A stretch of 64,000 nucleotides of DNA. It comes from CAVDRM01 sp963626285 (GTDB lineage Bacteria; Bacillota; Clostridia; Christensenellales; Aristaeellaceae). The translations under genes and the position numbers were made by a program. A model generated the notes under the pieces. That model had not been told where the DNA came from, did no database searches, and was given only the letters and a program-made list of their open reading frames with translations. Where the stretch lies: the NCBI GenBank assembly GCA_963626285.1, contig CAVFWQ010000003.1, positions 1 through 64,000 on the forward strand. The letters run 5' to 3'. Below, piece by piece: positions 33,969 through 42,424 of the stretch; positions within the stretch are counted from its first letter, which is position 1; every line of letters starts with the position of its first letter.

Positions 33969-34313
33969 TCAATCCTCGGTATCCTTCTTTTCGCCCTCGG
34001 CTTCGGGGGAATATTCGGGAGGATAGACGGTCTTTTCGCGGCCGGCCTGTTCGCTGCCGGGGAAATTATTGCTGCGCTGCGGGAAGAGCTTGTTGACGAT
34101 ATTTGCCGCAAACGTCTTCTTGTCCTTTACGCCGCCGATAAACACGCCCAGCAGCATAATGGCAACGACCAGCAGCGTCTTCCAGAAGCCTAACAGCAGG
34201 AACAAAATGCCCAGCACCAGACCCGCTACGCCCATCAGCACGGCACACTCCGGCGTGCCGATGGTCAGGCTGCGCCGCAGCTCTTCTTTAAAATCCGGTT
34301 TTTTTTCACTCAT
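33969..34313 (-). CDS. DUF2273 family small membrane protein
   Basis: The 114-residue protein has an N-terminal amphipathic stretch, two tight membrane helices (about residues 24-60, VLMGVAGLVLGILFLLLGFW and VVAIMLLGVFIGG) and a charged tail. Proteins with this plan (DUF2273) are found beside asp23 and amaP. Its ATG overlaps the amaP stop codon. The tail is extended and Glu/Pro-rich compared with the compact family members I know. Confidence 0.85.
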   Translation of the reverse strand: MSEKKPDFKEELRRSLTIGTPECAVLMGVAGLVLGILFLLLGFWKTLLVVAIMLLGVFIGGVKDKKTFAANIVNKLFPQRSNNFPGSEQAGREKTVYPPEYSPEAEGEKKDTED

Positions 34314-35179
34314 TGCTCAGACACCTCTTCAGCAGCCGCGTTCTCTTCGGCGGGCTGCGTCTCTTTCGCTTCCTCGTCAGTTTCCTGTTCCTCGGTCACC
34401 GGCTCGGCAGGCTCTTCGGGGAACTCGCTGAACAGTCCCTCGGAAATATGGTCCTCTTCCTTTGCCAGCTTTTCCTCAGCTGTTTCCGCATCCTTGGCGG
34501 GCGCGGGCGTTTCGGGAGTGCTGACGGGTGCTTCCGGCATGTTGGCGGCGGTCTCCTCGTGACCGAAAATCCGCTGATGCAGGGGCTTCTTGTCCTTTTT
34601 TTCCTTGGCGGTGGGAGCAGCCTGCTTCTCGACCAGATAGGGCGAATCGCCGATGCCTGTTTCCGTCGTTTCGACCGATACGCGCACCTCGCGCACCTCA
34701 ATGCCGGAGGACACCGCCAAGTACTGACGAATCTGCTTTTGCAGGGAGGCAACCGCCAGCGGGATGGAAATGTTGTTTGCCAACGAAATGCGCAGGTCAA
34801 TGGTCACGCCGTCCCGCGCGGTTTGGATGGTCATGGCGGACAAGCGCATTTCCTCGTGCATATCCACGCATTTTTTGACAAGATTTTCAATGGCCTTGAT
34901 TGCAATGCGCAGTTCGCCGTTGTCCGTCTGCTGCACGACAAAGCCCTTGCGGTTGTCCCGCAGCTTGGACGGCAGCAGGAAAAAGTAGATGGCGCACAGC
35001 ACAAGCACCACGCCGATGGCAATCATGCCCAGCCGCGCCCATGAAAAGAAGCTCCCGCTCATGCTGTCTGTCAGCATGCTCGGCTGACGGATGCTCAGCA
35101 AAACCAGCCCGATGCCGACTGCCAGAACGAACAGCGCACATAAAAGCAGCAGCAGACGATCCTTTAATTTCAGCTTCAT
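34310..35179 (-). CDS. amaP: AmaP, membrane anchor of alkaline shock protein
   Basis: The 289-residue protein has two membrane helices (about residues 8-30 and 46-68) followed by an Asp23-like cytoplasmic domain (GELRIAIKAIENLVKKC through VREVRVSVET). In staphylococci AmaP tethers Asp23 to the membrane. Here it continues into a roughly 110-residue Glu/Ala/Pro-rich tail similar in style to the Asp23 tail encoded upstream. The ATG at 35179 is behind GGAGG; earlier in-frame starts lack a ribosome site. Confidence 0.88.
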   Translation of the reverse strand: MKLKLKDRLLLLLCALFVLAVGIGLVLLSIRQPSMLTDSMSGSFFSWARLGMIAIGVVLVLCAIYFFLLPSKLRDNRKGFVVQQTDNGELRIAIKAIENLVKKCVDMHEEMRLSAMTIQTARDGVTIDLRISLANNISIPLAVASLQKQIRQYLAVSSGIEVREVRVSVETTETGIGDSPYLVEKQAAPTAKEKKDKKPLHQRIFGHEETAANMPEAPVSTPETPAPAKDAETAEEKLAKEEDHISEGLFSEFPEEPAEPVTEEQETDEEAKETQPAEENAAAEEVSEQ

Positions 35180-35246
35180 GACGGCCTCCTTCATCGTTAT
35201 TAAGCGGTTGCACGACATTTGTGATCCTGCGGTTCAAAGCGGCGCT

Positions 35247-35969
35247 TTACTGCTCCTCCGCTTCGATTTCAGCTTCCTCGGCAGCGATTTCCTCGGCCAC
35301 GGTCGCGTTTTCCGGCTCGGACGCATCGGACGCGGGCGCTTCCTCTGCCGTGTCTTCAACGATTTCGGCAGCTTCGCTGGCTTCCTCGGCAGCCTCGCCG
35401 TCCTTAGGCGCTTCCCCGGCAGGCGCTTCCTCGGCTTCCGCATTCGGCGCTTCGGCGGGCTTTTCCGCATCCTCCGCCTTCGGGGCTTCGGCAGGGGCGT
35501 CCTCCGTCTTCTCGGTCTTGGCCGCATTCGGCGCTTCGAGAACGGCGGTGTGCGCGGCCTCCAAACCGGCCTTTGTCGCCTTCTTTTCCTTTTCGAAGCT
35601 CACGCCCTGCACATGAACATCCACGCGCACGACGTGAAGGCCGGTCATGGTCTCGATGGCCTTGCGGACATTCTCCTGCACCTCGGACGCGACCTTCTGA
35701 ATGGGCTGACCGTATTCGATGATGGCATAAATATCCACAGACGCTTCTTCTGTGCCGATTTCTACGCGCACACCGCGGGTGATGTTGCGGTTGCGACCGA
35801 TGATATCGCTGATGCCGCCGCTGGTACACATTCCGGCGAGCCCATCGACCTCGTTCGCGGCCACGCCTGCGATGATTGCAATGACCTCGTTCGCATAGGT
35901 GATGGTACCGCCGTTCTGCAAATCGACATCCGCATTCACGGGAAGATTGTCCTTCTTGGTGGCGGGCAT
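35247..35969 (-). CDS. Asp23/Gls24 family envelope stress protein
   Basis: Residues about 15-130 form the Asp23/Gls24 domain (ITYANEVIAIIAGVAANEVDGLAGM, then VRVEIGTEEASVDIYAIIEYG and VRVDVHVQGV). The remaining 110 residues are almost entirely Ala, Glu, Pro and Asp, which is much longer than in typical 120-180-residue members; a similar acidic tail is found on AmaP. The protein probably assembles under the membrane with AmaP and takes part in cell-envelope homeostasis. It is the first gene of the long minus-strand operon and has a clear promoter. Confidence 0.9.
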   Translation of the reverse strand: MPATKKDNLPVNADVDLQNGGTITYANEVIAIIAGVAANEVDGLAGMCTSGGISDIIGRNRNITRGVRVEIGTEEASVDIYAIIEYGQPIQKVASEVQENVRKAIETMTGLHVVRVDVHVQGVSFEKEKKATKAGLEAAHTAVLEAPNAAKTEKTEDAPAEAPKAEDAEKPAEAPNAEAEEAPAGEAPKDGEAAEEASEAAEIVEDTAEEAPASDASEPENATVAEEIAAEEAEIEAEEQ

Positions 35970-36002
35970 AATCAGAGCACCTCCTTTACAGGTTCATAAG
36001 AT

Positions 36003-36031
36003 AGTATATCAAATAATATGCGGAGTGTCAA
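36003..36031 (-). promoter_or_regulatory. Promoter of the asp23 operon
   Basis: On the minus strand TTGACA (36026-36031), 17 bases, TATACT (36003-36008). It lies about 35 bases before the asp23 start codon and probably drives the operon down to ispA and beyond. Confidence 0.88.
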
Positions 36032-36098
36032 AAAGTTTTGGCACTTCTTCAAATTCAAAATCCGTCAAAATGCGGAATTTATTTTGTCAAAACATCCG

Positions 36099-37388
36099 TC
36101 AGGGCGTCAGACGATTCGGCCCTCTGAACAGGAACATGACTTCCTTGATGCTGATGCCCAGCAGCAGCATGGTCAGGCGGTCAACGCCCAGCCCGAAGCC
36201 GCCGTGCGGCGGGCAGCCGTAGCGGAAGAATTCAAGGTAGAACTTGACGTCCTCGCCCAGCCCCTTTTCCTCGGCCTGCGCGCGGAGACGGTCATAGCGG
36301 TGCTCACGCTGCGCACCGGTGGTGATTTCCGTGCCGCGCCAGATAAGGTCGTAGCCCTGCGGCATGCCGTTCTCGTCGCGCATATGATAGAAGGCGCGCT
36401 TTTCGGGGCCGTAGTCCGTGACGAACAGAAATTCATGGCCGAATTTGTCCATCGACAGCTTGGCGCAGAGATGCTCCGCCTCGGTGGTCAGGTCGTTCTT
36501 TTCGCTGTCGGGGCAGGTGTAGCCGTAGCGCTCCTCCAATTCCCGATAGACGTCGCACAGCTTCATCTCCGGGAAGGGCAGAGACGGCACAACGGTTTCG
36601 AGGCCGTACAGCTCCTTGATTTGATCGCCGTACTTGTCCTTCACCTGTTTGAGCGCATATCGGAGCAGCTCGGCTTCCATGGCCATGACATCGCGGAAGG
36701 AATCGATGGCGCTCATTTCAAGGTCAAAGCCGGTGAACTCGGTCGTGTGCTTGTTGGTGTAGGATTTTTCGGCGCGGAACACGGGGCCGACCTCAAAAAT
36801 GCGGTCGAAGCCTGCGGCCATCGCCATCTGCTTATAGAACTGCGGGCTCTGCGCCAGATACGCCTTGCGGTCAAAATACTTGACCTCGAAAACATCCGCG
36901 CCGGATTCGCTCGCCGCGCCGATCAGCTTCGGCGAGTGGATCTCCATAAAGCCATTATCCAAAAGGAAGGAACGCATCGCGCCGACCAGCTCGGTCTGCA
37001 CTTTAAAAATCAGGGTGTTCCTGTCGCTGCGCAAATCGACCCAGCGATAGTCCAGGCGGCTGTCAATGGCGGCATCCTTGGAGATGGGCAGGGGTTCTGC
37101 GACAGACTCTATCTGCATCTTTTCGGGCAGCATTTCAATGCCGCCCATCTTCACAAAGCTGTTTTCGACTGCCATGCCCTCCGCCGTAATGACGGATTCC
37201 ACGGTGAGCTGCTCCACCAGCGCGGCGATTTCGGGATTTTTCTCTTTTTCAATCGTGAGCTGGAGACGGCCGGTGTGGTCGCGCAAAACCAGAAACGCCA
37301 TCGTCCGCTTGTTGCGGATGTTTTCGACAAAACCCTGTACCTTGTTGACTTCGCCGTGCTTCAAATCGGCGATGAGCGTGCGTTCCAT
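36099..37388 (-). CDS. aspS: Aspartyl-tRNA synthetase, archaeal-type (probably non-discriminating)
   Basis: The 429-residue class II synthetase lacks the large bacterial insertion domain of standard AspRS (about 590 residues) and matches the shorter archaeal-type AspRS/AsnRS group. An OB-fold (GFVENIRNKRTMAFLVLRD) precedes motif 2 (VFRAEKSYTNKHTTEFTGFDLEM) and motif 3 (GGFGLGVDRLTMLLLG). Such enzymes often charge both tRNA-Asp and tRNA-Asn, with GatCAB converting the latter; whether this one does cannot be told from sequence by eye. The ATG at 37388 follows GAAAGGAAG. It lies behind hisS and its T-box. Confidence 0.9.
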   Translation of the reverse strand: MERTLIADLKHGEVNKVQGFVENIRNKRTMAFLVLRDHTGRLQLTIEKEKNPEIAALVEQLTVESVITAEGMAVENSFVKMGGIEMLPEKMQIESVAEPLPISKDAAIDSRLDYRWVDLRSDRNTLIFKVQTELVGAMRSFLLDNGFMEIHSPKLIGAASESGADVFEVKYFDRKAYLAQSPQFYKQMAMAAGFDRIFEVGPVFRAEKSYTNKHTTEFTGFDLEMSAIDSFRDVMAMEAELLRYALKQVKDKYGDQIKELYGLETVVPSLPFPEMKLCDVYRELEERYGYTCPDSEKNDLTTEAEHLCAKLSMDKFGHEFLFVTDYGPEKRAFYHMRDENGMPQGYDLIWRGTEITTGAQREHRYDRLRAQAEEKGLGEDVKFYLEFFRYGCPPHGGFGLGVDRLTMLLLGISIKEVMFLFRGPNRLTP

Positions 37389-37464
37389 GATGGTATACTT
37401 CCTTTCGTATCGCATTGCAAATTGCGGATGAGAGAGGCTTTTTGAAAAAGCCCCTCCGCAAAAA

Positions 37465-38727
37465 TCATAACAGCTTTAAAATTTCCTCTGCGGCATCGGC
37501 GATGGGCAGTTCGCGTTCCTCGCGGGTGGCCATGTTACGCGTTTTGACCGTGCCGCGCTCGTATTCATCGCCGCCGACAATGGCGACCAGCTTCACGCCG
37601 AGCTTGTCCGCGTACTTGAACTGCGCCTTGAGGCTGCGCCCGGCAAGGTCGCAGTCCGCTTTTATGCCCGCGGCGCGGAGCTTCTGCGTCAGCACAAAGG
37701 CTTTTTCAGCCATGTCTGCGCCTAAATTCGCAACGTAAACATCCGTTACGGACGGCGCGGCGGGCAGAAGATTTTGGCTTCTCAGCTCCATGAGGATGCG
37801 CTCCAGGCCGATGCCGAAGCCCGCGGCAGGGGTCGCAGGACCGCCAAGCTCCTCGACCAAATTGTCGTACCGCCCGCCGCCGCAGAGCGCCAGCCCTTCG
37901 CGGCCGGACTGCATGATAATCTCAAACACGGTCTTGGTGTAATAATCCAGACCGCGCACGATGTGCGGGTCAACGGCGAAGGGGATGCCCTGCGCGGTCA
38001 GGAGAGACTGCAGACGGCGGAAGTGTTCGCGGCATTCGTCGCATAAGCAGTCCAGAATGGAGGGCGCGTCCCGCACAATCGCCTTGCACTTTTCTTCCTT
38101 GCAGTCCAGAATGCGCAGGGGATTTTTTTCAAAGCGCTCCCGACAGGTCGGGCACATATCATGAATGCGTTCACCCAGATAATTTTTCAGCGCTTCGTGG
38201 TACTTCGGACGGCATTCCCCGCACCCGATGGAGTTTAAGTGGACGGTCAGGTTTTTCAGCCCCAAATCGGTGAGCAGCGTCATCAGCGCGTTGATAAGCT
38301 CCGCCTCCACGGTCGGCTCTTTACCGCCAAAGCACTCCATGCCGAACTGATGATGCTCCCGCAACCGCCCCGCCTGCGGATTTTCATAGCGGAAGATCGG
38401 CGCGTTCAGATAGTACGCTTTGCAGGGCAGAGCGTCTGCGTACAAGCGGCCTTCAATGAAGGCGCGGACGGCCCCCGCCGTCCCCTCAGGCTTGAGGGTG
38501 ACGGAGCGCTCTCCCTTGTCCTTGAAGGTGTACATCTCCTTTTGAACGATGTCGGTCGTGCCGCCGACCCCGCGCAGGAACAGCTCGGTGTGTTCAAACA
38601 CGGGCGTGCGTATCTCCCGATACCCCCACAGCGCGGCCAGCGCACGCATTTTCTCCTCCACATACTGCCACTGATACGCATCGGCGGGCAGCATATCACG
38701 GGTGCCTTTGGGCGCCTGCGTCAGCAT
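37465..38727 (-). CDS. hisS: Histidyl-tRNA synthetase
   Basis: The 420-residue class II synthetase begins MLTQAPKGTRDMLP and has the HisRS marks: RYENPQAGRLREHHQFG (motif 2), VRGLDYYTKTVFE, GGGRYDNLVEELGG and GFGIGLERI (motif 3). A cysteine-rich insertion (CGECRPKY, CPTCRERF, CKEEKCKAI, CLCDECREHF) is a feature of Clostridial HisRS and probably binds zinc. The ATG at 38727 has a GGGAGG site. Expression is controlled by the T-box leader upstream; aspS follows by about 75 bases, so both may share it. Confidence 0.95.
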   Translation of the reverse strand: MLTQAPKGTRDMLPADAYQWQYVEEKMRALAALWGYREIRTPVFEHTELFLRGVGGTTDIVQKEMYTFKDKGERSVTLKPEGTAGAVRAFIEGRLYADALPCKAYYLNAPIFRYENPQAGRLREHHQFGMECFGGKEPTVEAELINALMTLLTDLGLKNLTVHLNSIGCGECRPKYHEALKNYLGERIHDMCPTCRERFEKNPLRILDCKEEKCKAIVRDAPSILDCLCDECREHFRRLQSLLTAQGIPFAVDPHIVRGLDYYTKTVFEIIMQSGREGLALCGGGRYDNLVEELGGPATPAAGFGIGLERILMELRSQNLLPAAPSVTDVYVANLGADMAEKAFVLTQKLRAAGIKADCDLAGRSLKAQFKYADKLGVKLVAIVGGDEYERGTVKTRNMATREERELPIADAAEEILKLL

Positions 38728-38769
38728 TCCTTTTTCCTCCCTTTTTATACAGCAGTCAGGCTCTGAATG

Positions 38770-39036
38770 GCCGTTTTTAAAAAAACAGCCCCACGCCGGA
38801 AAAACACGGATGCGTCTTTCCTGCCGCATGGGACGAAGCGAGCTTCGCGGTGCCACCCAGCTTGCGCAGATCCGAAGGCCGCGCCACTTTCCTTCTTTAA
38901 CGCAGAAATACGCCGCATTTTCATGCGGACGGCTCAGGGCTGTCCCGCCGGACGAGCTGCTGCGCGGCTTGCACCCTCCCGCGCTCGCTTCAAGCGTTCA
39001 TCGGCTCCGGCTTCTTCCCGTCATCGCCACGTTTAC
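38770..39036 (-). promoter_or_regulatory. T-box riboswitch leader of hisS-aspS
   Basis: The minus strand carries the highly conserved T-box TGGGTGGCACCGCG at 38846-38859, which pairs with the acceptor end of an uncharged tRNA, preceded by about 170 bases able to fold as stem I. It is followed by GC-rich pairing and T-runs where the terminator should form (about 38770-38845), although I could not draw a clean hairpin by eye. The specifier codon is uncertain: a GAC (Asp) at 38942-38944 is one possibility, and no clear His codon stood out. Confidence 0.85.
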
Positions 39037-39042
39037 GCGCCA

Positions 39043-39072
39043 ATTATAAAGGAATAAACAGGGCTTTGTCAA
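39043..39072 (-). promoter_or_regulatory. Promoter of the hisS T-box transcript
   Basis: On the minus strand TTGACA (39067-39072), 18 bases, TATAAT (39043-39048), directly upstream of the T-box leader. Between it and the divergent promoter at 39242 (about 170 bases) I see no gene or other signal. Confidence 0.82.
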
Positions 39073-39241
39073 GAAAGACGGCTTATGAAAAAGAACCCCC
39101 GATAAACTTTTCCGCCGTTTTCTGACAGATTTTGCCAAACGGATGCAAAAAACGAACAAATTCGGCAATCTGCGTTTCTATTTTCGCGCATTAAGGCGAA
39201 CGTTTTGCCGCTGCCGGACGGCGAAAGAAGTCTTTTCATGC

Positions 39242-39270
39242 TTTACTTCTTTCCGGTGAAGGTGTATAAT
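39242..39270 (+). promoter_or_regulatory. Promoter of the solute-binding protein gene
   Basis: TTTACT (39242-39247), 17 bases, TATAAT (39265-39270), with a leader of about 90 bases before the start codon. Confidence 0.65.
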
Positions 39271-39363
39271 AAGGGCGCTAAGGGTCTGACGCGCTGCTCT
39301 GCGCGGCAGTCAAAAAACGGCGGGAGAATGTCCTGCCGCCTATGCAGAATAGAAAAGGAGAGA

Positions 39364-41136
39364 ATGAAAAGCATGAGCGTCAAAAAGATGTGGATTCTTC
39401 TTCTCGCCGTGGTTCTCGTTGCTGCGATCGCCTTGGGCGTTGTGGTGTCCAAGAAGAACAGTCTGCAGAACGAACTGACCGAGATGAACGACAAGGTCGC
39501 CGCGCTGACCGCGCAGGTCGATGCGGCCGCGGCCGACAGCGAGGCTGCTGCTGCCGCCGCCAAGGAAGAAGCGGAGACCGCTGCGAAGGCCGAACTGGAA
39601 GCGGTTCAGAATGAGCTGGACACTGCCAAGAGCGATCTGGAAGCTGTCAAGGCCGAGCTGGAGACCGTCAAGGCCGAGCTGGATGCTGTTAAGGCAGAGG
39701 CCGAGTCCGCCGCCAATGCCGCCGTCGTCGCGGAAGAGCCCGAAGCCACCGAAGCGCCCGTGGAAGAAGTAAAGGCTGAAGAACCCGAAGCCACCGAAGC
39801 CCCTGCGGAAGAAGCAAAGGCTGAAGAGCCCGAAGCCGAAGCGACTCCCGAAGCGGCCGCCGAGCCGACTGCCGAGCCCGCTCCCACCGAGGACCCCGCC
39901 GCTGTCGCGCTGGCTGAAGCCAAGAAGTCCGGCAAGATCATCGTCACCCTCTGGCACTCCTTCACCAAGGGGCAGCTGGATATGATGAACACCATCGCCG
40001 CTGAGTTCAACGCCCAGAGCGATAAGTATTATGTCAACGCCCAGTACCAGCCCAGCAGCGGCCTGACCACCAAGGTCATGAATGCCGTTCTGGCCGGTGA
40101 AGGCCCCGACCTGTTCTTCAACTACGCCTCCGAAGCCGCCAACTATGTTGACCCCGAAGATGAGGACAACACGCTGGTGGTTGACCTTGCGCAGTACATC
40201 TACGACGAAGAAATCGGCATTGCCGACTTTGACAACGCCGTGGAGAGCGTCATCGTGGAAGAGGCCAAGTCCTTCGCGGACGGCAAGATGCACATCCTGC
40301 CCCTCGTCCGCACCGGTCCTATCTTCTACTACAACAAGACCATCTTTGACGAACTTGACCTGTCCGTGCCCACCACTTGGGAAGATTTGGCCGAGGCTGC
40401 CAAGACCATCCGGGAAAAGAAGGGCATCTACGGTTTCGCTGCCGACTCTCTGACCGATATGATGCAGGCGCTGATCATGCAGCACGGCTCTGAGTACATC
40501 GACATGGAAACCAAGACCGCCAAGATCGACAACGAAATCACCGTGAACGCCGTCAAGTGGTACGGCGAGCAGGTGAAGGCCGGCTACTTTATGGCAGCCC
40601 CGACCTCTGGCTGGTACTCCAACGACATGAACAACCAGACCGTGGCCTGCTACATCGGCTCCTGCGCCGGCATCCCCTACCTCTACGCCGAAGAAAACGG
40701 CTGGGAGCTGGGCGTCGCCGCCACCCCCGTTTGGTCCGATGCGACCAGCAACTGGTATCCCGCTTGGGACCGCGGCTTCATGATGTTCAAGTCCAACGAC
40801 GAGCAGCAGCTCGGCGCTTATGAATTCCTCAAGTTCTTCGCCGCCCCCGAACAGAACATCCGCTGGTGCCAGGCCGTTATCTGCCTGAGCCCGTTCAAGG
40901 CAACGCAGGCGCTGCCCGAATACACCAAGCTGATCGAGGACAACCCCGCGCTGCAGGCGCTGTCCAAATGCCTGCCCAACGCCGGCTTCCTGCCCAACAT
41001 CAAGGGTGCTTCCACCGTCCGTGACGAGCTGCAGTCCATGGCGAAAATGGCCGGCGACGAAAGCAACACCCAGACCGTGGAGGAAATGGTGGCTGCCGCC
41101 GAAATCACCTGCAACGAAGCGCTGCAGGCCGAATAA
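39364..41136 (+). CDS. Extracellular solute-binding protein on a coiled-coil stalk
   Basis: The roughly 590-residue protein has an N-terminal membrane anchor (WILLLAVVLVAAIALGVVV, about residues 10-28) without a lipobox Cys, an Ala/Glu/Lys heptad coiled coil (about residues 30-118), a Pro/Glu/Thr/Ala linker with a repeated EEPEATEAP unit (about 119-180), and then a family 1 ABC-transporter solute-binding domain (IIVTLWHSFTKGQ through YEFLKFFAAPEQN), of the sugar/glycerol-phosphate type. No permease or ATPase gene is nearby, so its partner and ligand are unknown. AAGGAG precedes ATG at 39364; a second ATG at 39373 is possible. Confidence 0.85.
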   Translation: MKSMSVKKMWILLLAVVLVAAIALGVVVSKKNSLQNELTEMNDKVAALTAQVDAAAADSEAAAAAAKEEAETAAKAELEAVQNELDTAKSDLEAVKAELETVKAELDAVKAEAESAANAAVVAEEPEATEAPVEEVKAEEPEATEAPAEEAKAEEPEAEATPEAAAEPTAEPAPTEDPAAVALAEAKKSGKIIVTLWHSFTKGQLDMMNTIAAEFNAQSDKYYVNAQYQPSSGLTTKVMNAVLAGEGPDLFFNYASEAANYVDPEDEDNTLVVDLAQYIYDEEIGIADFDNAVESVIVEEAKSFADGKMHILPLVRTGPIFYYNKTIFDELDLSVPTTWEDLAEAAKTIREKKGIYGFAADSLTDMMQALIMQHGSEYIDMETKTAKIDNEITVNAVKWYGEQVKAGYFMAAPTSGWYSNDMNNQTVACYIGSCAGIPYLYAEENGWELGVAATPVWSDATSNWYPAWDRGFMMFKSNDEQQLGAYEFLKFFAAPEQNIRWCQAVICLSPFKATQALPEYTKLIEDNPALQALSKCLPNAGFLPNIKGASTVRDELQSMAKMAGDESNTQTVEEMVAAAEITCNEALQAE

Positions 41137-41162
41137 GCAAGGCGCGCTCATCTGAGCAATAT

Positions 41163-41195
41163 AAGAAGGCCCGCCCCGTGCGGGTCTTCTTTTTT
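41163..41195 (+). terminator. Terminator of the solute-binding protein gene
   Basis: AAGAAGGCCCGC pairs with GCGGGTCTTCTT (one G-U pair) around a short loop and is followed by a T-run. Confidence 0.85.
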
Positions 41196-41268
41196 CAGCG
41201 TATTCTATCAAATGAAATCCCAGCGCCGTTTGCGAAGCGGCGCGGGGAGGCGTTGTTTTTTGATTGAA

Positions 41269-42294
41269 TCAGCAGTAAAATTCCATCGGATAGGTCAGAT
41301 ACTCGTTCGGCGCAAGCTGATCGGCGGTCACATAGCCGGCGGGCGCGTTGATGAGGCTGGGCAGACGGTTGACGACGGTCGCGCAGGTATGCTCGACGGT
41401 CGCGGGCTTGACGACGTGGAATTCGGTGTCCGGCTCGCCGGAGATCTTCCAATCGCACATATCGCCGTCTTCGGGACCATAGACCTTGCCGATGGTCTCC
41501 TCTTCCACGGTGATGCCCTGCATGGTCTCGATGGTCACGACGGCGGACATGCCGATGCAGCGGCCGGCCTCGATGGTCTTACCGAGGGTGGAGGAATAGA
41601 TGTCATGGTCGATGATGCAGGGAACGTGCTTCTGGGAAATGGACTTGATGGTCAGCCCCAGCTTATTGCAGATGGCTTCGCTGGCGTTCCACGCATAGGA
41701 CGGCTCGAACTCGGTGGGATGGGCGATTTTCTGCTCAAACTCCTCGGCGGTCAGGTCGCAGCCGTGGGCATTGGCCAGCGCCAAGCCGTACTCATCCACA
41801 TTGTAGCTGTATGCGCCCTTGATTTTGGTGATCTTGTGGCAGCCGCCGGCGACCAGCGCGACCATGTTGATCCAGAAAATGTCCTGCATGCCGCTGCCGG
41901 TGATGGTGCAGCCTGTTTCCTTGGCCATTGCGTCCAGCTTGTTGATTTGGGCGGCCGAAGTCGTCCACGGATAGATGGCTTCCTCGCAGGTAGTGATGAC
42001 GTTGATGCCGCGTGCCACGCACTTTTCAACGTGGTCATAGATATCGCCGATGAAGCTGAACAGGGTGACGATGGCGACGTCCGCGTCGCATTCGTCCAGC
42101 ACCTTGTCCGCGTCCTTGGAGATGATGACACCGGTCTTCACACCGAGATTCGCAAAATCGCCCACATCCTGCCCTACGACATCGGGATTCACATCGATTG
42201 CGCCGACGATCTGAGCGCCATGCTCATGCAGATAGCGCAGGATATACTTGCTCATTTTGCCGCAGCCATACTGTACAACCTTGATCTTGTCCAT
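41269..42294 (-). CDS. 2,4-diaminopentanoate dehydrogenase-like oxidoreductase
   Basis: The 341-residue protein starts with a Rossmann motif (VVQYGCGKMSKYILRYL) of the dihydrodipicolinate-reductase N-terminal type and continues with ITTCEEAIYPW and TGSGMQDIFWINM, as in 2,4-diaminopentanoate dehydrogenase (Ord) of the ornithine fermentation pathway. The other genes of that pathway (ornithine racemase, aminomutase, thiolase) are not nearby, so the substrate here is uncertain and may be another amino or imino acid. The ATG at 42294 is nine bases behind AAAGGAGG; the ATG at 42303 touches the ribosome site. Confidence 0.8.
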   Translation of the reverse strand: MDKIKVVQYGCGKMSKYILRYLHEHGAQIVGAIDVNPDVVGQDVGDFANLGVKTGVIISKDADKVLDECDADVAIVTLFSFIGDIYDHVEKCVARGINVITTCEEAIYPWTTSAAQINKLDAMAKETGCTITGSGMQDIFWINMVALVAGGCHKITKIKGAYSYNVDEYGLALANAHGCDLTAEEFEQKIAHPTEFEPSYAWNASEAICNKLGLTIKSISQKHVPCIIDHDIYSSTLGKTIEAGRCIGMSAVVTIETMQGITVEEETIGKVYGPEDGDMCDWKISGEPDTEFHVVKPATVEHTCATVVNRLPSLINAPAGYVTADQLAPNEYLTYPMEFYC

Positions 42295-42424
42295 CGAAAA
42301 CATCCTCCTTTACTGTGCGCGATATCCGCTTTTGCGGTCAATCGCTCTTTCCTATATCGATTATAGACCCTCCTGCAGGATGAGAGTCAAGCCCCTTTGC
42401 GGATTTCGTCTTCATTTCCTCGCT

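Noticed and set aside
36018..37445. A 475-codon open frame opposite aspS
   Set aside because: It is the antisense shadow of a clear synthetase gene.
39340..41211. A 623-codon open frame opposite the solute-binding protein
   Set aside because: Gly/Leu/Val-rich composition reflects the complement of the coiled-coil gene, and no start site or family match is visible.
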